Assembly: GCA_964567685.1 (NCBI GenBank)
Contig: CAZMNO010000007.1
Coordinates: 1 to 64,000, forward strand
Direction of reading: 5' to 3'
DNA from: UBA5972 sp964567685
Lineage (GTDB): Bacteria > Pseudomonadota > Alphaproteobacteria > Rhodobacterales > Rhodobacteraceae
DNA length: 64,000 nt
The notes beneath the pieces were generated by a model that was not told the DNA's origin, searched no databases, and worked only from the letters and a program-made list of their open reading frames with translations. Positions 8,776-17,556 of the stretch are shown here, in pieces; within the stretch, counting starts at the first letter, position 1; each line of letters starts with the position of its first letter. Position numbers and translations under genes: made by a program.

Positions 8776-10542
8776 ATGGGTCAACTCTCAGATAAAGCGC
8801 CTGATTCCAAGAGGTTGAGCCTGCCGCGGTGGTTGTGGCGTGACTATTTTCGCAAACATCTCTGGTGGATCATTGCAGCATCCGTTCTGATGAGCATTGA
8901 AGGCGCCATGCTCGGCATGCTGAGCTATATCGTCGGGCCGATGTTTGACGAGGTTTTTGTCGCCGGCCAAAAATCTGCCGTTTTCTGGGTCGGAGCGCTG
9001 GCGTTGGGGATTTTCGTTGCCCGGGCGCTCAGCGGTTTTGGCCAGCGCGTGATCATGTCAGCGGTTGGGCAATGGGCGACAACCGCCATGCAAAGCGACA
9101 TCGTGCGTCACATGATGCGGCTCGACAGCGTATTTTTTCAGGATAACGCGCCGGGGGCGCTGATCGAGCGGGTGCGTGGCGATACGCTGTCAATTCAGGT
9201 CGCCTGGACAGCGGTTTTCACATCGCTTGGGCGTGATACCGTTTCGCTGATCACGCTTCTGGCTGTTGCGGTCTCAATCGACTGGGTGTGGACCTTGGTG
9301 GCAATTGCTGGCGTTCCGGTCTTTGTGATCCCTGTGAACTATCTGCAGCGGCTCATTCTCAGGGCAACCCGCCATGCGCGTGAAGCAGCCGCTCTGATCT
9401 CGACCCGGCTGGATGAGATTTTTCACGGCATCAATCCGATCAAGCTCAACAATCTTGAAGACCAGCAGGACAAGCGCTTTGCCCAGACCATCGGCACCTA
9501 TGTGCGCGCCCAGATAAAATCTGAAGCCGGGCAGGCCGGGGTGCCGGCTATGATGGATATGGTTGCCGGGCTCGGATTTCTTGGCGTGCTGACCTATGGC
9601 GGCTTTCAGATTATCGACGGGCAGAAAACCATCGGCGAATTCATGAGCTTTTTCACCGCCATGGCGCTTTTGTTCCAGCCGCTCAGGAGCCTTGGCAACA
9701 CGTCCGGGCGCTGGCAGGCCGCACAGGCCAGCATGGAACGGCTCTATGCGATTTTTCAGGAGCGCCCCAGCATTCTAAGCCCGGTCAGCCCGGTTTCGCT
9801 GTCCAAAGACATCGGTCGCGGCGATGTGGTTCTGAGTGATGTCAGTTTCGCCTATGGCGATCTGCCGGTGCTTGACGGGCTGAGCCTGACCGCCAAAGCT
9901 GGCCAGACCACGGCGCTGGTCGGTGCCTCTGGAGCGGGCAAAAGTACCGTTTTCAGTGTGCTTGCGCGTTTGGTCGAACCGTCGTCAGGGCAGGTCACGG
10001 TCGGCGGTGTTGACATTGATCAGATGGAGCTCGGCGCCCTGCGCCGGTTGTTTTCCGTTGTCACCCAGGATGCGGCGCTGTTTGACGAAAGCCTGCGCGA
10101 CAATATCGTACTCAGCCGCCCCGATGCCGGGGACGAAGCGATGCATCAGGCGGCTGATGCGGCTTTTGTCAGCGATTTTGTGGCTAAACTGCCGGAAGGA
10201 TTTGATACGCCTGCCGGACCGCGTGGATCAAACCTGTCAGGTGGTCAGCGTCAGCGCGTGGCAATCGCCCGCGCGCTATTGCGCGACGCGCCGATCCTCT
10301 TGCTGGACGAGCCGACCTCGGCACTGGATGCCAAGTCTGAAAAAGCGGTGCAAAAAGCACTTGATGCCCTGTCTGAGGGGCGCACCACGCTGGTCATCGC
10401 CCATCGCCTGGCAACCATCCTGCATGCCGACAAGATTATCGTGATGGACAAGGGGCATGTGGTTGATGAAGGCACCCATGCCGAGCTTTTGGAAAGAGGC
10501 GGGCTTTACGCCAGCCTCTATCATTTGCAGTTCAGCAGCTAA
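8776..10542 (+). CDS. ABC exporter, fused permease and ATPase (MsbA-like)
   Basis: A 588-residue half-transporter with an N-terminal six-helix type-1 exporter domain (about 25-315) and a C-terminal nucleotide-binding domain (about 340-585). Walker A GASGAGKST lies near residue 382-390, the LSGGQ signature near 485, Walker B LLLDEPTSALD near 506-516 and an H-loop in VIAHRLAT. Such homodimers export lipids, lipid A precursors, peptides or drugs; the substrate here is unknown. It follows the phosphatase gene by 3 bases, so the substrate may be linked to that enzyme. It is an inner-membrane protein. Confidence 0.93.
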   Translation: MGQLSDKAPDSKRLSLPRWLWRDYFRKHLWWIIAASVLMSIEGAMLGMLSYIVGPMFDEVFVAGQKSAVFWVGALALGIFVARALSGFGQRVIMSAVGQWATTAMQSDIVRHMMRLDSVFFQDNAPGALIERVRGDTLSIQVAWTAVFTSLGRDTVSLITLLAVAVSIDWVWTLVAIAGVPVFVIPVNYLQRLILRATRHAREAAALISTRLDEIFHGINPIKLNNLEDQQDKRFAQTIGTYVRAQIKSEAGQAGVPAMMDMVAGLGFLGVLTYGGFQIIDGQKTIGEFMSFFTAMALLFQPLRSLGNTSGRWQAAQASMERLYAIFQERPSILSPVSPVSLSKDIGRGDVVLSDVSFAYGDLPVLDGLSLTAKAGQTTALVGASGAGKSTVFSVLARLVEPSSGQVTVGGVDIDQMELGALRRLFSVVTQDAALFDESLRDNIVLSRPDAGDEAMHQAADAAFVSDFVAKLPEGFDTPAGPRGSNLSGGQRQRVAIARALLRDAPILLLDEPTSALDAKSEKAVQKALDALSEGRTTLVIAHRLATILHADKIIVMDKGHVVDEGTHAELLERGGLYASLYHLQFSS

Positions 10543-10557
10543 ACTCCGCTGGCCGGC

Positions 10558-11046
10558 TTAACTGTCGTGATCGCCGTGCTTGTGCTTCATCGGCTTGCGC
10601 TTCTGATCAATGGGCACCTCGATCACCATGTCACCAGCCTCCTCGAATTTCAGCGTGACGGTGATGGTTTCGCCATCGACAAGCGCTTCGGTCAATCCCA
10701 TCAGCATGATGTGATCGCCACCGCGCTTGAGCAAGTGCATCCCCCCGGCAGGCAGGTCGATCCCCCCCTCGATCTGGCGCATTTTCATCACTCCATTGGC
10801 GTCTTCGATATGGGTGTGCAACTCGGTTTTCATGGCAATATCAGTGCTGGCTGCAATCAGCCTGTCAGCAGTACCGCCCTCATTTACCAGCTCCAGAAAG
10901 ATCGCCCCGGATTTGGCATTCATACTGCCGGACCGCGCGTAAGGATCGTGGACATGAATATCGCCAGCAAGTGCCGGAAGGGCCAGTACGACAGACGAAA
11001 CAGCGCCCAGAAACAGGCCGCGCAGTGTGGATTTGTGAACAGACAT
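10558..11046 (-). CDS. Periplasmic copper chaperone PCu(A)C
   Basis: A 162-residue protein with a signal peptide ending near ALAGD (about 28) and the PCu(A)C copper-binding pattern: ELHTH and VMKMR, then GGMHLLKRGGDHIMLMGL, where Met and His residues bind Cu(I). A His-rich tail (KHKHGDHDS) adds further metal ligands. In the family this chaperone delivers copper to the Cu-A or Cu-B site of cytochrome c oxidase; an aa3 subunit IV gene lies at 20095-20229. The ATG at 11044-11046 opens a two-gene set with the small cysteine protein at 11090-11437, which lies upstream on the same strand. Confidence 0.92.
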   Translation of the reverse strand: MSVHKSTLRGLFLGAVSSVVLALPALAGDIHVHDPYARSGSMNAKSGAIFLELVNEGGTADRLIAASTDIAMKTELHTHIEDANGVMKMRQIEGGIDLPAGGMHLLKRGGDHIMLMGLTEALVDGETITVTLKFEEAGDMVIEVPIDQKRKPMKHKHGDHDS

Positions 11047-11089
11047 TAGAGTCCCCTATTATATATCACATTGATTACTTGGTGAAAAA

Positions 11090-11437
11090 TCAGGTGATAA
11101 GCGGGGGGCCTCTTGTATGGGGTTTGTGAATGGGGGCGCTGTAAAGCTGCGAACTGCTGCCCCAGATCACCGCCATTCCTTCAAGCCTGAAACCGGTCGC
11201 GCGATTGTCTGGTTGTTCAAGCGTCAGAGCAGCGGTCAAACAGCAATCAAGGCAGATATGCTCTGCTTCGACCGGTTCGCCCCTGCTGTTAAGCGTGATA
11301 ACCTCAGGGCCGGTTTCGGTACATAGCGTCAGGCTGGTCAAACCGCCGGATGCCGACCCGCCCGTGCCCGTGCTTATCCCGGCAAACGCCAGAGCGAGCG
11401 ACAGAATAACGGCTGTGAAGAAACGCGGGATCAACAT
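11090..11437 (-). CDS. Small exported cysteine-containing protein, DUF2946-like
   Basis: A 115-residue protein with an N-terminal hydrophobic segment (about 5-22) that is likely a signal peptide. A conserved-looking metal site candidate, HICLDCCL, lies near residues 60-67. It sits directly upstream of the copper chaperone on the same strand with 43 bases between, which supports a copper-related periplasmic role; small DUF2946-type proteins often accompany copper genes. The DUF2946 link is a resemblance, not a firm assignment. Confidence 0.65.
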   Translation of the reverse strand: MLIPRFFTAVILSLALAFAGISTGTGGSASGGLTSLTLCTETGPEVITLNSRGEPVEAEHICLDCCLTAALTLEQPDNRATGFRLEGMAVIWGSSSQLYSAPIHKPHTRGPPLIT

Positions 11438-11475
11438 AGGCTCAATCTAAGACCCCCGCTTGCCCATAGGCATAA

Positions 11476-11513
11476 GACAAAATGAAGCGGCCCTGCCGGT
11501 TGGGCAAGGCCGC
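11476..11513 (-). terminator. Rho-independent terminator of rpmB
   Basis: On the minus strand an 11-base-arm GC-rich stem (11487-11513, GCGGCCTTGCC against GGCAGGGCCGC, one mismatch) with a 5-base loop is followed by TTCATTTTGT. It lies about 30 bases past the rpmB stop and fits an intrinsic terminator. Confidence 0.75.
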
Positions 11514-11541
11514 TGCAATAAATCGTCAACAGGTGTCAGGC

Positions 11542-11826
11542 TCAGGCGGCTTGAGACTTGGCAATCTCGCGCTTCACCTTCAGCGCCCGATCAGACAGCT
11601 CGGCGTCTTTTGCCCGTGCCAGAAACGCATCCAGCCCACCGCGGTGATCAACACTGCGCAAAGCAGATGCGGATACGCGAAACTTGAACGAACGGCCCAG
11701 CGCTTCGGAGGCGAGCGTCACATCGTTCAGGTTCGGCAGAAAGCGGCGTTTGGTCTTGTTATTGGCGTGGCTGACATTGTTGCCAACCATCACGCCTTTA
11801 CCTGTCAGTTCACAACGGCGAGACAT
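11542..11826 (-). CDS. rpmB: 50S ribosomal protein L28
   Basis: A 94-residue large-subunit ribosomal protein. MSRRCELTGKGVMVGNNVSH at the N-terminus and the KRRFLPNL segment are diagnostic of bL28. The ATG at 11824-11826 follows CCAAGGACC, a good ribosome binding site; longer in-frame readings have no family match. The gene is monocistronic and ends at the hairpin terminator at 11476-11513. A single cysteine in RRCELTG is present instead of the multi-cysteine zinc form seen in some lineages. Confidence 0.97.
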   Translation of the reverse strand: MSRRCELTGKGVMVGNNVSHANNKTKRRFLPNLNDVTLASEALGRSFKFRVSASALRSVDHRGGLDAFLARAKDAELSDRALKVKREIAKSQAA

Positions 11827-12034
11827 ATCAGTGGTCCTTGGATCAAATCTTGCAGGCGCGCCGCGATGCGGCACAGCGGAATTTCGAGCCGCTTCTTTAG
11901 GCTGACAAGGCCACCCCGTCAAGGGGGTGTTGCGGTGAATCAGGCTTCTGATCGCCCCCTTAAACCACCGGAGTGACTTAAACCATGCACACACGGGATA
12001 AACCGCCTAGAGTGGCGCAGTCTGGAGGTGCGAT

Positions 12035-12904
12035 ATGAAGCACGCACTTAAATCAAGCCTGTTCGCGATGATGTTTCTGTTGTCCCTGCCGGGCTCTGCC
12101 CTGCTGGCGCAAACCGCTGACATGGTGACCTTTGAGGCAACGCCAATTCAGCCATCAAAGTTCAAGCTGAAAAAGGCAAAGGCCAAGGGCATCACCCTTG
12201 AACCGACACCGGGGATCACCCTGAAGGGCCAGTTGTTTCACCCGGGCGGCGATGGCCCCTTTCCGGCGGTGATCGTGCTTTTGAGCGGCGATGGTTTGCA
12301 GGCGTCGCATGTCAACTGGAGCAAGTCGCTCGCCGAGAGGGGCTTTGTTGCACTGCTGGTTGACAGTTTCGCCTCTCGTGGCGGCAGCAATTTTCAGGAC
12401 ACACCGGCAATGAACATGCCCGATGACGCCATCAGCGCGCACCGGTTCCTGTCGCCCTTACCATACGTAGAGAAACCCCGGATCGGATTTTTGGGCTTTT
12501 CACTGGGAGCGTCGCATTTATTTACGGTCCTGAACCCGACATACCGAAATGCACCGGAAGGGTTCAGAGTTGCCGCCGCCGCAGCGATCTATCCCGTTTG
12601 CCCACCTGACGGAGCCGTCATCGCCCCCATGCTAATATTGGCAGGGGACAATGATGACCTCATGTCGCTGGCACCTTGCGAGGCTTTCTCCGAGCAGTCG
12701 GCGAATACCGGCGCCTTGACCACCCTCCACGTTTTAAAAGGGGCAACGCATTTTTTTGACAACCCGAATTATTCAAAGACAGGAGACAGGGACGGCCCCC
12801 CTCCCCTCTGGTTTGAAACCAATCACTATGACGAAAGAGCGCATCAGCAGGCGTTGCAGATGGTGATGGAGCACTTCGATGCATTACTGAAAGACAGCGA
12901 TTAG
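12035..12904 (+). CDS. Secreted alpha/beta hydrolase, dienelactone-hydrolase family
   Basis: A 289-residue protein with a signal peptide cleaved near ALLAQ (about 25). The nucleophile elbow GFSLG lies at 154-158 with Ser156 as nucleophile; the acid is probably the Asp of AGDNDD (about 208) and the base His in GATHFFD (about 236). The fold matches dienelactone hydrolase, but the nucleophile is Ser, not the Cys of true DLH, so an esterase or related hydrolase is more likely. It is predicted periplasmic. Substrate unknown. The gene is divergent from rpmB and convergent with the SQR-like gene. Confidence 0.8.
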   Translation: MKHALKSSLFAMMFLLSLPGSALLAQTADMVTFEATPIQPSKFKLKKAKAKGITLEPTPGITLKGQLFHPGGDGPFPAVIVLLSGDGLQASHVNWSKSLAERGFVALLVDSFASRGGSNFQDTPAMNMPDDAISAHRFLSPLPYVEKPRIGFLGFSLGASHLFTVLNPTYRNAPEGFRVAAAAAIYPVCPPDGAVIAPMLILAGDNDDLMSLAPCEAFSEQSANTGALTTLHVLKGATHFFDNPNYSKTGDRDGPPPLWFETNHYDERAHQQALQMVMEHFDALLKDSD

Positions 12905-12912
12905 ATCACACT

Positions 12913-14040
12913 TCACCTGTAATGCCGCAAATACATCCTCTCAAACCACTCTTTGGAGCGATGCGCCAGCCCCGAACGGGGCAGCACGATATTGAGCTTG
13001 GGCGTGCGGGTCACCACCGTGCCGGTCTTGTTGTCATCAATGACGCACATCAGCTCGACCCGAAAAGTTTCCTTTGGCGAGCCGCCCTTAAGCTCGGTCA
13101 ACAGGTTCTTTACCGCCGCAGCCGCCTGCAAATCCGCCATATGTGCCTGTTTCGGCATCCAGTCGGGCCCTGGAAAACTGCCCGCATCGCCCGCCACATA
13201 GGTGCAGGCAAAACCCGGTACACGGCAGTGCGCATCCGCCGTGATCAACCCGCCGGGGGAACGTGGCAGATCGGTGTTGTTGAACCACGGATTGCCGGTC
13301 ATTCCCGGCATGAACATGATGATATCAGCGGCAAATTCACCGCCCTCGGTCACCACCTTATCAGTGTCAAAGCGCACCATCTTGTGGCCAAGATGGGTCG
13401 AAATCCCCAGATCCTTCATCCGCTTCAATAGCCTGGGAACGATCTTTTCCCCCAGCCTGATCCCCGGTTTGGGGGCCGGGTTGAAGAATACGATCTCAAA
13501 CTTGTCGCGCCGCCCTTGCTGCCTGAGCAACTCATCGGTTCCAAACAGAAATTCAAACATCGGCCCGCCACGCATGGCAGTGCCTTCGTTCGGGTTGCCG
13601 GCAAAGCCAAAAGCCAGCGTGCCGCCCTCAAGAGCCTCCAGCCGTTTCTTGAATTCCATCACCGGGGCCACACCCTCACACGGTGTCAGCGCATGTTCGA
13701 TCCCTTTGAGTTTCTTGATGAACCTGCCGCCGGTGCCGATAATCAACCCCTTGTTCTTCACGTCCCCCGCACTCGTCTTCACCAAGCGACCACCTTCGGC
13801 CAGCCCTTCTGCCGCCCCCTTGATGTACTGGATCGAGTTGCGGTCAAAGAACCGCTCCAGCGGGATGACAATATCCTCAGGCCTGCGCTGGCCCGAGGGC
13901 AGCCAGATCAGGCTCGGCAGATAGATCAGACTGGGCTCCGGCGCGACAACCGTAATATCAAGCATCTTATCCGCCGCCCGCAGCTTTCGCACGGCTGTCA
14001 GGGCGGCAAATCCGGTTCCAATAACGGTTACGTTGGTCAT
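12913..14040 (-). CDS. FAD-dependent oxidoreductase, sulfide:quinone reductase-like
   Basis: A 375-residue flavoprotein of the SQR/flavocytochrome-c-sulfide-dehydrogenase family. The FAD-binding GTGFAALTA lies at 8-16, a second nucleotide-like IIGTGGR at 100-106 and the FAD-contact VAGDAG at 282-287. Cys121 (LTPCEGVAP) and Cys332 (ELMCVID) sit where SQR redox cysteines are expected. The known reaction oxidises sulfide and passes electrons to quinone at the inner membrane. The short C-terminal tail and loose motif match leave a general quinone reductase possible. The start is the ATG at 14038-14040; longer in-frame starts add unrelated residues. Confidence 0.78.
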   Translation of the reverse strand: MTNVTVIGTGFAALTAVRKLRAADKMLDITVVAPEPSLIYLPSLIWLPSGQRRPEDIVIPLERFFDRNSIQYIKGAAEGLAEGGRLVKTSAGDVKNKGLIIGTGGRFIKKLKGIEHALTPCEGVAPVMEFKKRLEALEGGTLAFGFAGNPNEGTAMRGGPMFEFLFGTDELLRQQGRRDKFEIVFFNPAPKPGIRLGEKIVPRLLKRMKDLGISTHLGHKMVRFDTDKVVTEGGEFAADIIMFMPGMTGNPWFNNTDLPRSPGGLITADAHCRVPGFACTYVAGDAGSFPGPDWMPKQAHMADLQAAAAVKNLLTELKGGSPKETFRVELMCVIDDNKTGTVVTRTPKLNIVLPRSGLAHRSKEWFERMYLRHYR

Positions 14041-14207
14041 GTGATGTCTTGTTTCTGCTAGTTTTGTGTTGCGCCAGTCTAACAACATCATGTGTCAGAG
14101 CAACGTTCGAGAGCAATCATGGGCCGTTGTTCCGATAACGCAATCAGACTTAATATTTAAAACTCAACAGTCCGCACTCGACATCGACTTCAAAGCAGCC
14201 GACCTGA

Positions 14208-14579
14208 CTATCCACTACACTTGTGTAAAGGAACTAATCTAGGTCTGGCTTCCCCGGTTTTTTCACCAACTCTAAGCTCCACACAGGCTTTGCGGTCGGT
14301 AATTCCTAAACTGTACGGATATCTGGAAGGCAAATAAAAGGTCTCTCCGGTATCAGTTGAAAGTGAAAACCACATGGTGCGCGAGGCTTCATTTTCTTTG
14401 GCAAAGCTACTCTGCACCGTTACCTCGACAAAAGACTGATGCAGCAACCTCTCATTTGGAGCCAAAAAGAGAAACAAGCTTCCAAACAATAGAATTGGGC
14501 CGACCACCAATATGATCAAAATAACCCGTTCTTTTATAAGAAGAAATGATAAATATCGTAACCTACTTCCTATCAACAT
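14208..14579 (-). CDS. AT-rich hypothetical single-pass membrane protein
   Basis: A 123-residue protein of unknown family. A strong hydrophobic helix lies at about 19-41, followed by a soluble domain of about 80 residues ending with a Cys-bearing tail. The coding DNA is much richer in A/T than its neighbours: the 60 bases at 14521 hold 17 G/C and those at 14461 hold 24. This suggests recent acquisition. No partner gene is adjacent. It could be a real orphan gene or a remnant, and I see no frameshift. Confidence 0.55.
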   Translation of the reverse strand: MLIGSRLRYLSFLLIKERVILIILVVGPILLFGSLFLFLAPNERLLHQSFVEVTVQSSFAKENEASRTMWFSLSTDTGETFYLPSRYPYSLGITDRKACVELRVGEKTGEARPRLVPLHKCSG

Positions 14580-14728
14580 ACATTCAATATGGGGTTGAAT
14601 TCCCTTTTTTGAAGGTATGTGTTTTCTAGTGAGCCTGATTGTGCGTTGGGACTGTGACTAAGTTTCCTATTTGCCTCTCCCCCCCCAAATCCGCTAAACC
14701 CCGTCCATCCAGCAACCCGGTGACGGAC

Positions 14729-16384
14729 ATGACCAAAAAGCGCTCCGAACTCCTGATGCCTGCGGGCAACCTCAGAAAACTGAAGATGGCGGTGCTCTAT
14801 GGCGCCGATGCCGTCTATCTCGGCACGCCGGATATGAGCCTCAGAACCAAATCGCAGTTCTCGCTGGACGATGTGATCGAAGGGGTCGAGTTCTGCCACG
14901 CCCATGGCAAACGCGCCTACCTCACGCTGAACCTCTTCAGCCACAACAAGGACGTGCCCAAGCTTGACGAGTATCTTGAGACGATCCGCAAGGTCAGACC
15001 CGACGGTCTGATCATCGCTGACCCCGGCGTCTTTCAGTATGTGCGCGACCATGCGCCGGAACTGCCCCTGCATATCTCCACCCAAAGCAATGTCGCGTCT
15101 TACCTTTCGGTCGATTTCTGGAAGGCCCAGGGGGCCGAGCTTGTGGTGCTGGCGCGCGAGGTTTCCTTCAGCGAACTGACGGAAATCCGCGAAAAATGCC
15201 CTGATATCAAGCTCGAGGCCTTTATCCACGGCGCCATGTGCATGACCTATTCGGGTCGCTGTCTGCTTTCCAACTTCATGGCCGAGCGCGGGGCCAATCA
15301 GGGCAACTGCGCCAATTCCTGCCGCTGGAATTACAATGTACGGATGCGGATGAAGGACGGCACGGTTCAGGCGCTCGATATCAACGAAGATAACGCCGAT
15401 ATGTTCGAGTTCCTGCTCGAAGAAGGCTGCCGCCCCGGCGAGCTGATGCCGATCGAGGAAGACGGGCGCGGTTCCTACATCCTCAATTCGCGCGACCTCT
15501 GCATCATGCCAAAGCTCGATGAATACCTCAGGATCGGCATCGACAGCCTCAAGGTCGAAGGCCGCGGCAAATCGGAATACTACGTCGCCGTGGTCGCCCG
15601 CGCCTATCGCATGGCCATTGATGACTGGTATCGCGACCCCGAGTGCTGGGAACCCGGCAAATACATGACCGAGCTGCAAACCGTGGGCAATCGCGGCTAC
15701 ACGCTGGCCTTTCACGATGGCCGGCTGACCAATTACGCCCATGATTTTGAGCACACGGCCTCGCTTGCCCAGTGGGAATATGCAGGTGTCGTGACCGAAG
15801 TGACCGAAGACGCCTTTCTGGTCGAGGTTAAAAACAAACTCGCCGCCGGAGAAGTGCTTGATTTCATCTCGCCGATCAGCCGCGAGACGGTTCTGCTCCG
15901 GATGTATGAATTCGAGGATGCCAAAACCGGTGAGCGTAAAGTTGTCGTTCACGGCGGCACCCAGACCACCATCCGCATCCCCTTCGCCCTGTTTGATCAC
16001 GAAGATATTGACGATCTCAAGGCCCGCTTCCCCGCCTTCTCCGTTCTCAGAAAAGAAAGTGCGCTGACCGAGGAACAATGGAACCGCGTGCGCTTTGACA
16101 AGCTGGTTCAGGGGTTGGAAAACAAAGGCGCGCGCAACGACGCGGCTTATGAAAAACGCCGCGACGCGCTGGCCGACTCAATCGATCAGGACACCAATGA
16201 ACGGCGTTTCAAAACCAACCGCATCGGCACTGAAGGCTGCTGTGGCAAAGGCTGCAACGGCTGTCTGATCTTCTGGCAAGACGCCCAATACGCCCGCGCC
16301 CGCGAGGTTCTCTTGAAACGCAAACAGGGCGAGCAACTCACCTGGGCTGAAGCCAAGGAACTGAAAGACGTGGCCGCGCAATAA
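14729..16384 (+). CDS. U32 family Fe-S protein, TrhP (YegQ)-like with Cys-rich tail
   Basis: A 551-residue member of the U32 family, which includes TrhP (tRNA 5-hydroxyuridine formation) and UbiU/UbiV (ubiquinone hydroxylation). LLMPAGNLRKLKMAVLYGAD at the N-terminus is family-typical. Cys171, Cys178, Cys194 and Cys258 match the spacing of the known 4Fe-4S ligands. An extra C-terminal module ends with a Cys cluster, CCGKGCNGC at 504-512, absent from the short UbiU type. The TrhP role is the best guess; a peptidase role is not supported by the family's known members. The ATG at 14729 has no strong ribosome binding site, and the GTG 9 bases earlier is an alternative. Confidence 0.85.
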   Translation: MTKKRSELLMPAGNLRKLKMAVLYGADAVYLGTPDMSLRTKSQFSLDDVIEGVEFCHAHGKRAYLTLNLFSHNKDVPKLDEYLETIRKVRPDGLIIADPGVFQYVRDHAPELPLHISTQSNVASYLSVDFWKAQGAELVVLAREVSFSELTEIREKCPDIKLEAFIHGAMCMTYSGRCLLSNFMAERGANQGNCANSCRWNYNVRMRMKDGTVQALDINEDNADMFEFLLEEGCRPGELMPIEEDGRGSYILNSRDLCIMPKLDEYLRIGIDSLKVEGRGKSEYYVAVVARAYRMAIDDWYRDPECWEPGKYMTELQTVGNRGYTLAFHDGRLTNYAHDFEHTASLAQWEYAGVVTEVTEDAFLVEVKNKLAAGEVLDFISPISRETVLLRMYEFEDAKTGERKVVVHGGTQTTIRIPFALFDHEDIDDLKARFPAFSVLRKESALTEEQWNRVRFDKLVQGLENKGARNDAAYEKRRDALADSIDQDTNERRFKTNRIGTEGCCGKGCNGCLIFWQDAQYARAREVLLKRKQGEQLTWAEAKELKDVAAQ

Positions 16385-16426
16385 CCCCGCAGATCATTGT
16401 TTCTGAAATACTCGCGCCGCAGGCAG

Positions 16427-16495
16427 CCGGCGCGCCCATCGGGCGTCGCCGGCCAGGCCCGCCACAAACCGGGCAAAGCCCGCGTTTGTGGCGGG
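16427..16495. repeat. Twin-hairpin palindromic element
   Basis: Two adjacent hairpins fill the gap between convergent genes. The first (16427-16452) pairs CCGGCGCGCCC with GGGCG-CGCCGG around an ATC loop with one bulged base. The second (16458-16495) has perfect 12-base arms CCCGCCACAAAC and GTTTGTGGCGGG, with an inner CGGGC/GCCCG stem. No T-run follows on either strand, so simple intrinsic terminators do not explain them. They resemble a REP-like element; whether it recurs in the genome is unknown. Confidence 0.7.
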
Positions 16496-16541
16496 AGCCC
16501 CCCGGTTCAACTTTCACGCCTCGGTTTTTCTCTTCGCCCGG

Positions 16542-17540
16542 TCAGGTGACCTTCAGCACCACCTTGCCGATATGCCCCGCACTCTCCAACCGCCTGTGTG
16601 CCTCGGCTGCATCAGCCAGATCAAAGGTTGAGTCCATCACCGGCGCGATCACCCCGGCATCAAACAGCGGCCACACATTCGCCCGCAATTCCTCAGCAAT
16701 CCGTGCCTTGGCCAGATCGCTTTGCGGTCTCAGGGTCGAACCGGTCACGGTCAGGCGTTTGGTCATCACCGGCGCAAAGTTAAGCTCAACCTTGGGCCCA
16801 CCCAGAAACGCAATCATCACCAACCGGCCCTCCAAAGCCAAAGCCTTGATATTGCGCGGAATATAAGACCCGCCAACCATATCAAGGATCAGGTCCACGC
16901 CGCGCCCATCGGTCGCCGATCTGACAATCTCGACATATTCCTCATCCCGGTAATTGATGGCGATCTCCGCCCCCAGTTCACGGCATTTCTCACATTTTTC
17001 CGCCGACCCGGCAGTGGTAAAGACCCGGGCGCCAAAATGCGCTGCCAGCTGGATAGCAATGGTGCCGATCCCTGACGAGCCGCCATGCACCAGAAAGCTC
17101 TCACCGGCCTGCAAACCACCGCGCATGAAAACATTGCTCCAGACGGTAAAGACGGTTTCACACAAAGCCGCAGCCTGCAGCATATCCATCCCGGCAGGCA
17201 CCGCCAGCGCATGATCCTGATCCGTCACCGCGTATTCCGCATAGCCACCACCAGGCAGCAGCGCGCAAACGTCATCACCCACTTGCCAGCGGCTCACCCC
17301 AGGCCCGATGGCCGTAACCGTCCCCGCCGCCTCAAGCCCCGGCAGATCAGAAGCACCCGGCGGCGGTGCGTATGCCCCTGCGCGCTGCAGCGCATCAGGC
17401 CGGTTCACACCGGCAGCCGCAACCTTGATCAATATCTGTCCAACCCCCGGTACCGGCACCGGTTGCGACCCCATTTTCAGAACCTCCGGTCCACCCGGTT
17501 CCGAAATCTCAACAGCACGCATGTCTTCTGGCAAATCCAT
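16542..17540 (-). CDS. NAD(P)H:quinone oxidoreductase, zinc-independent MDR family
   Basis: A 332-residue medium-chain reductase of the quinone oxidoreductase / PIG3 type. GVNRPDALQRAG (about 44-55), LPGLEAAGTV, and the NADP-binding HGGSSGIGTIAIQLA stretch (about 150-164) are characteristic, and the structural zinc cysteines of alcohol dehydrogenases are absent. Family members reduce quinones or enones with NADPH in the cytoplasm. The ATG at 17538-17540 follows AGAAGAGGG, a good ribosome binding site. It lies 16 bases after the COQ9 gene on the same strand, so the two form an operon with a quinone theme. Confidence 0.88.
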   Translation of the reverse strand: MDLPEDMRAVEISEPGGPEVLKMGSQPVPVPGVGQILIKVAAAGVNRPDALQRAGAYAPPPGASDLPGLEAAGTVTAIGPGVSRWQVGDDVCALLPGGGYAEYAVTDQDHALAVPAGMDMLQAAALCETVFTVWSNVFMRGGLQAGESFLVHGGSSGIGTIAIQLAAHFGARVFTTAGSAEKCEKCRELGAEIAINYRDEEYVEIVRSATDGRGVDLILDMVGGSYIPRNIKALALEGRLVMIAFLGGPKVELNFAPVMTKRLTVTGSTLRPQSDLAKARIAEELRANVWPLFDAGVIAPVMDSTFDLADAAEAHRRLESAGHIGKVVLKVT

Positions 17541-17556
17541 CGATCTGACCCTCTTC

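Noticed and set aside
14573..16078. 501-codon minus-strand frame opposite the U32 gene
   Set aside because: It lies opposite a well-conserved protein and reads as an Asp/Gly/His-rich shadow.
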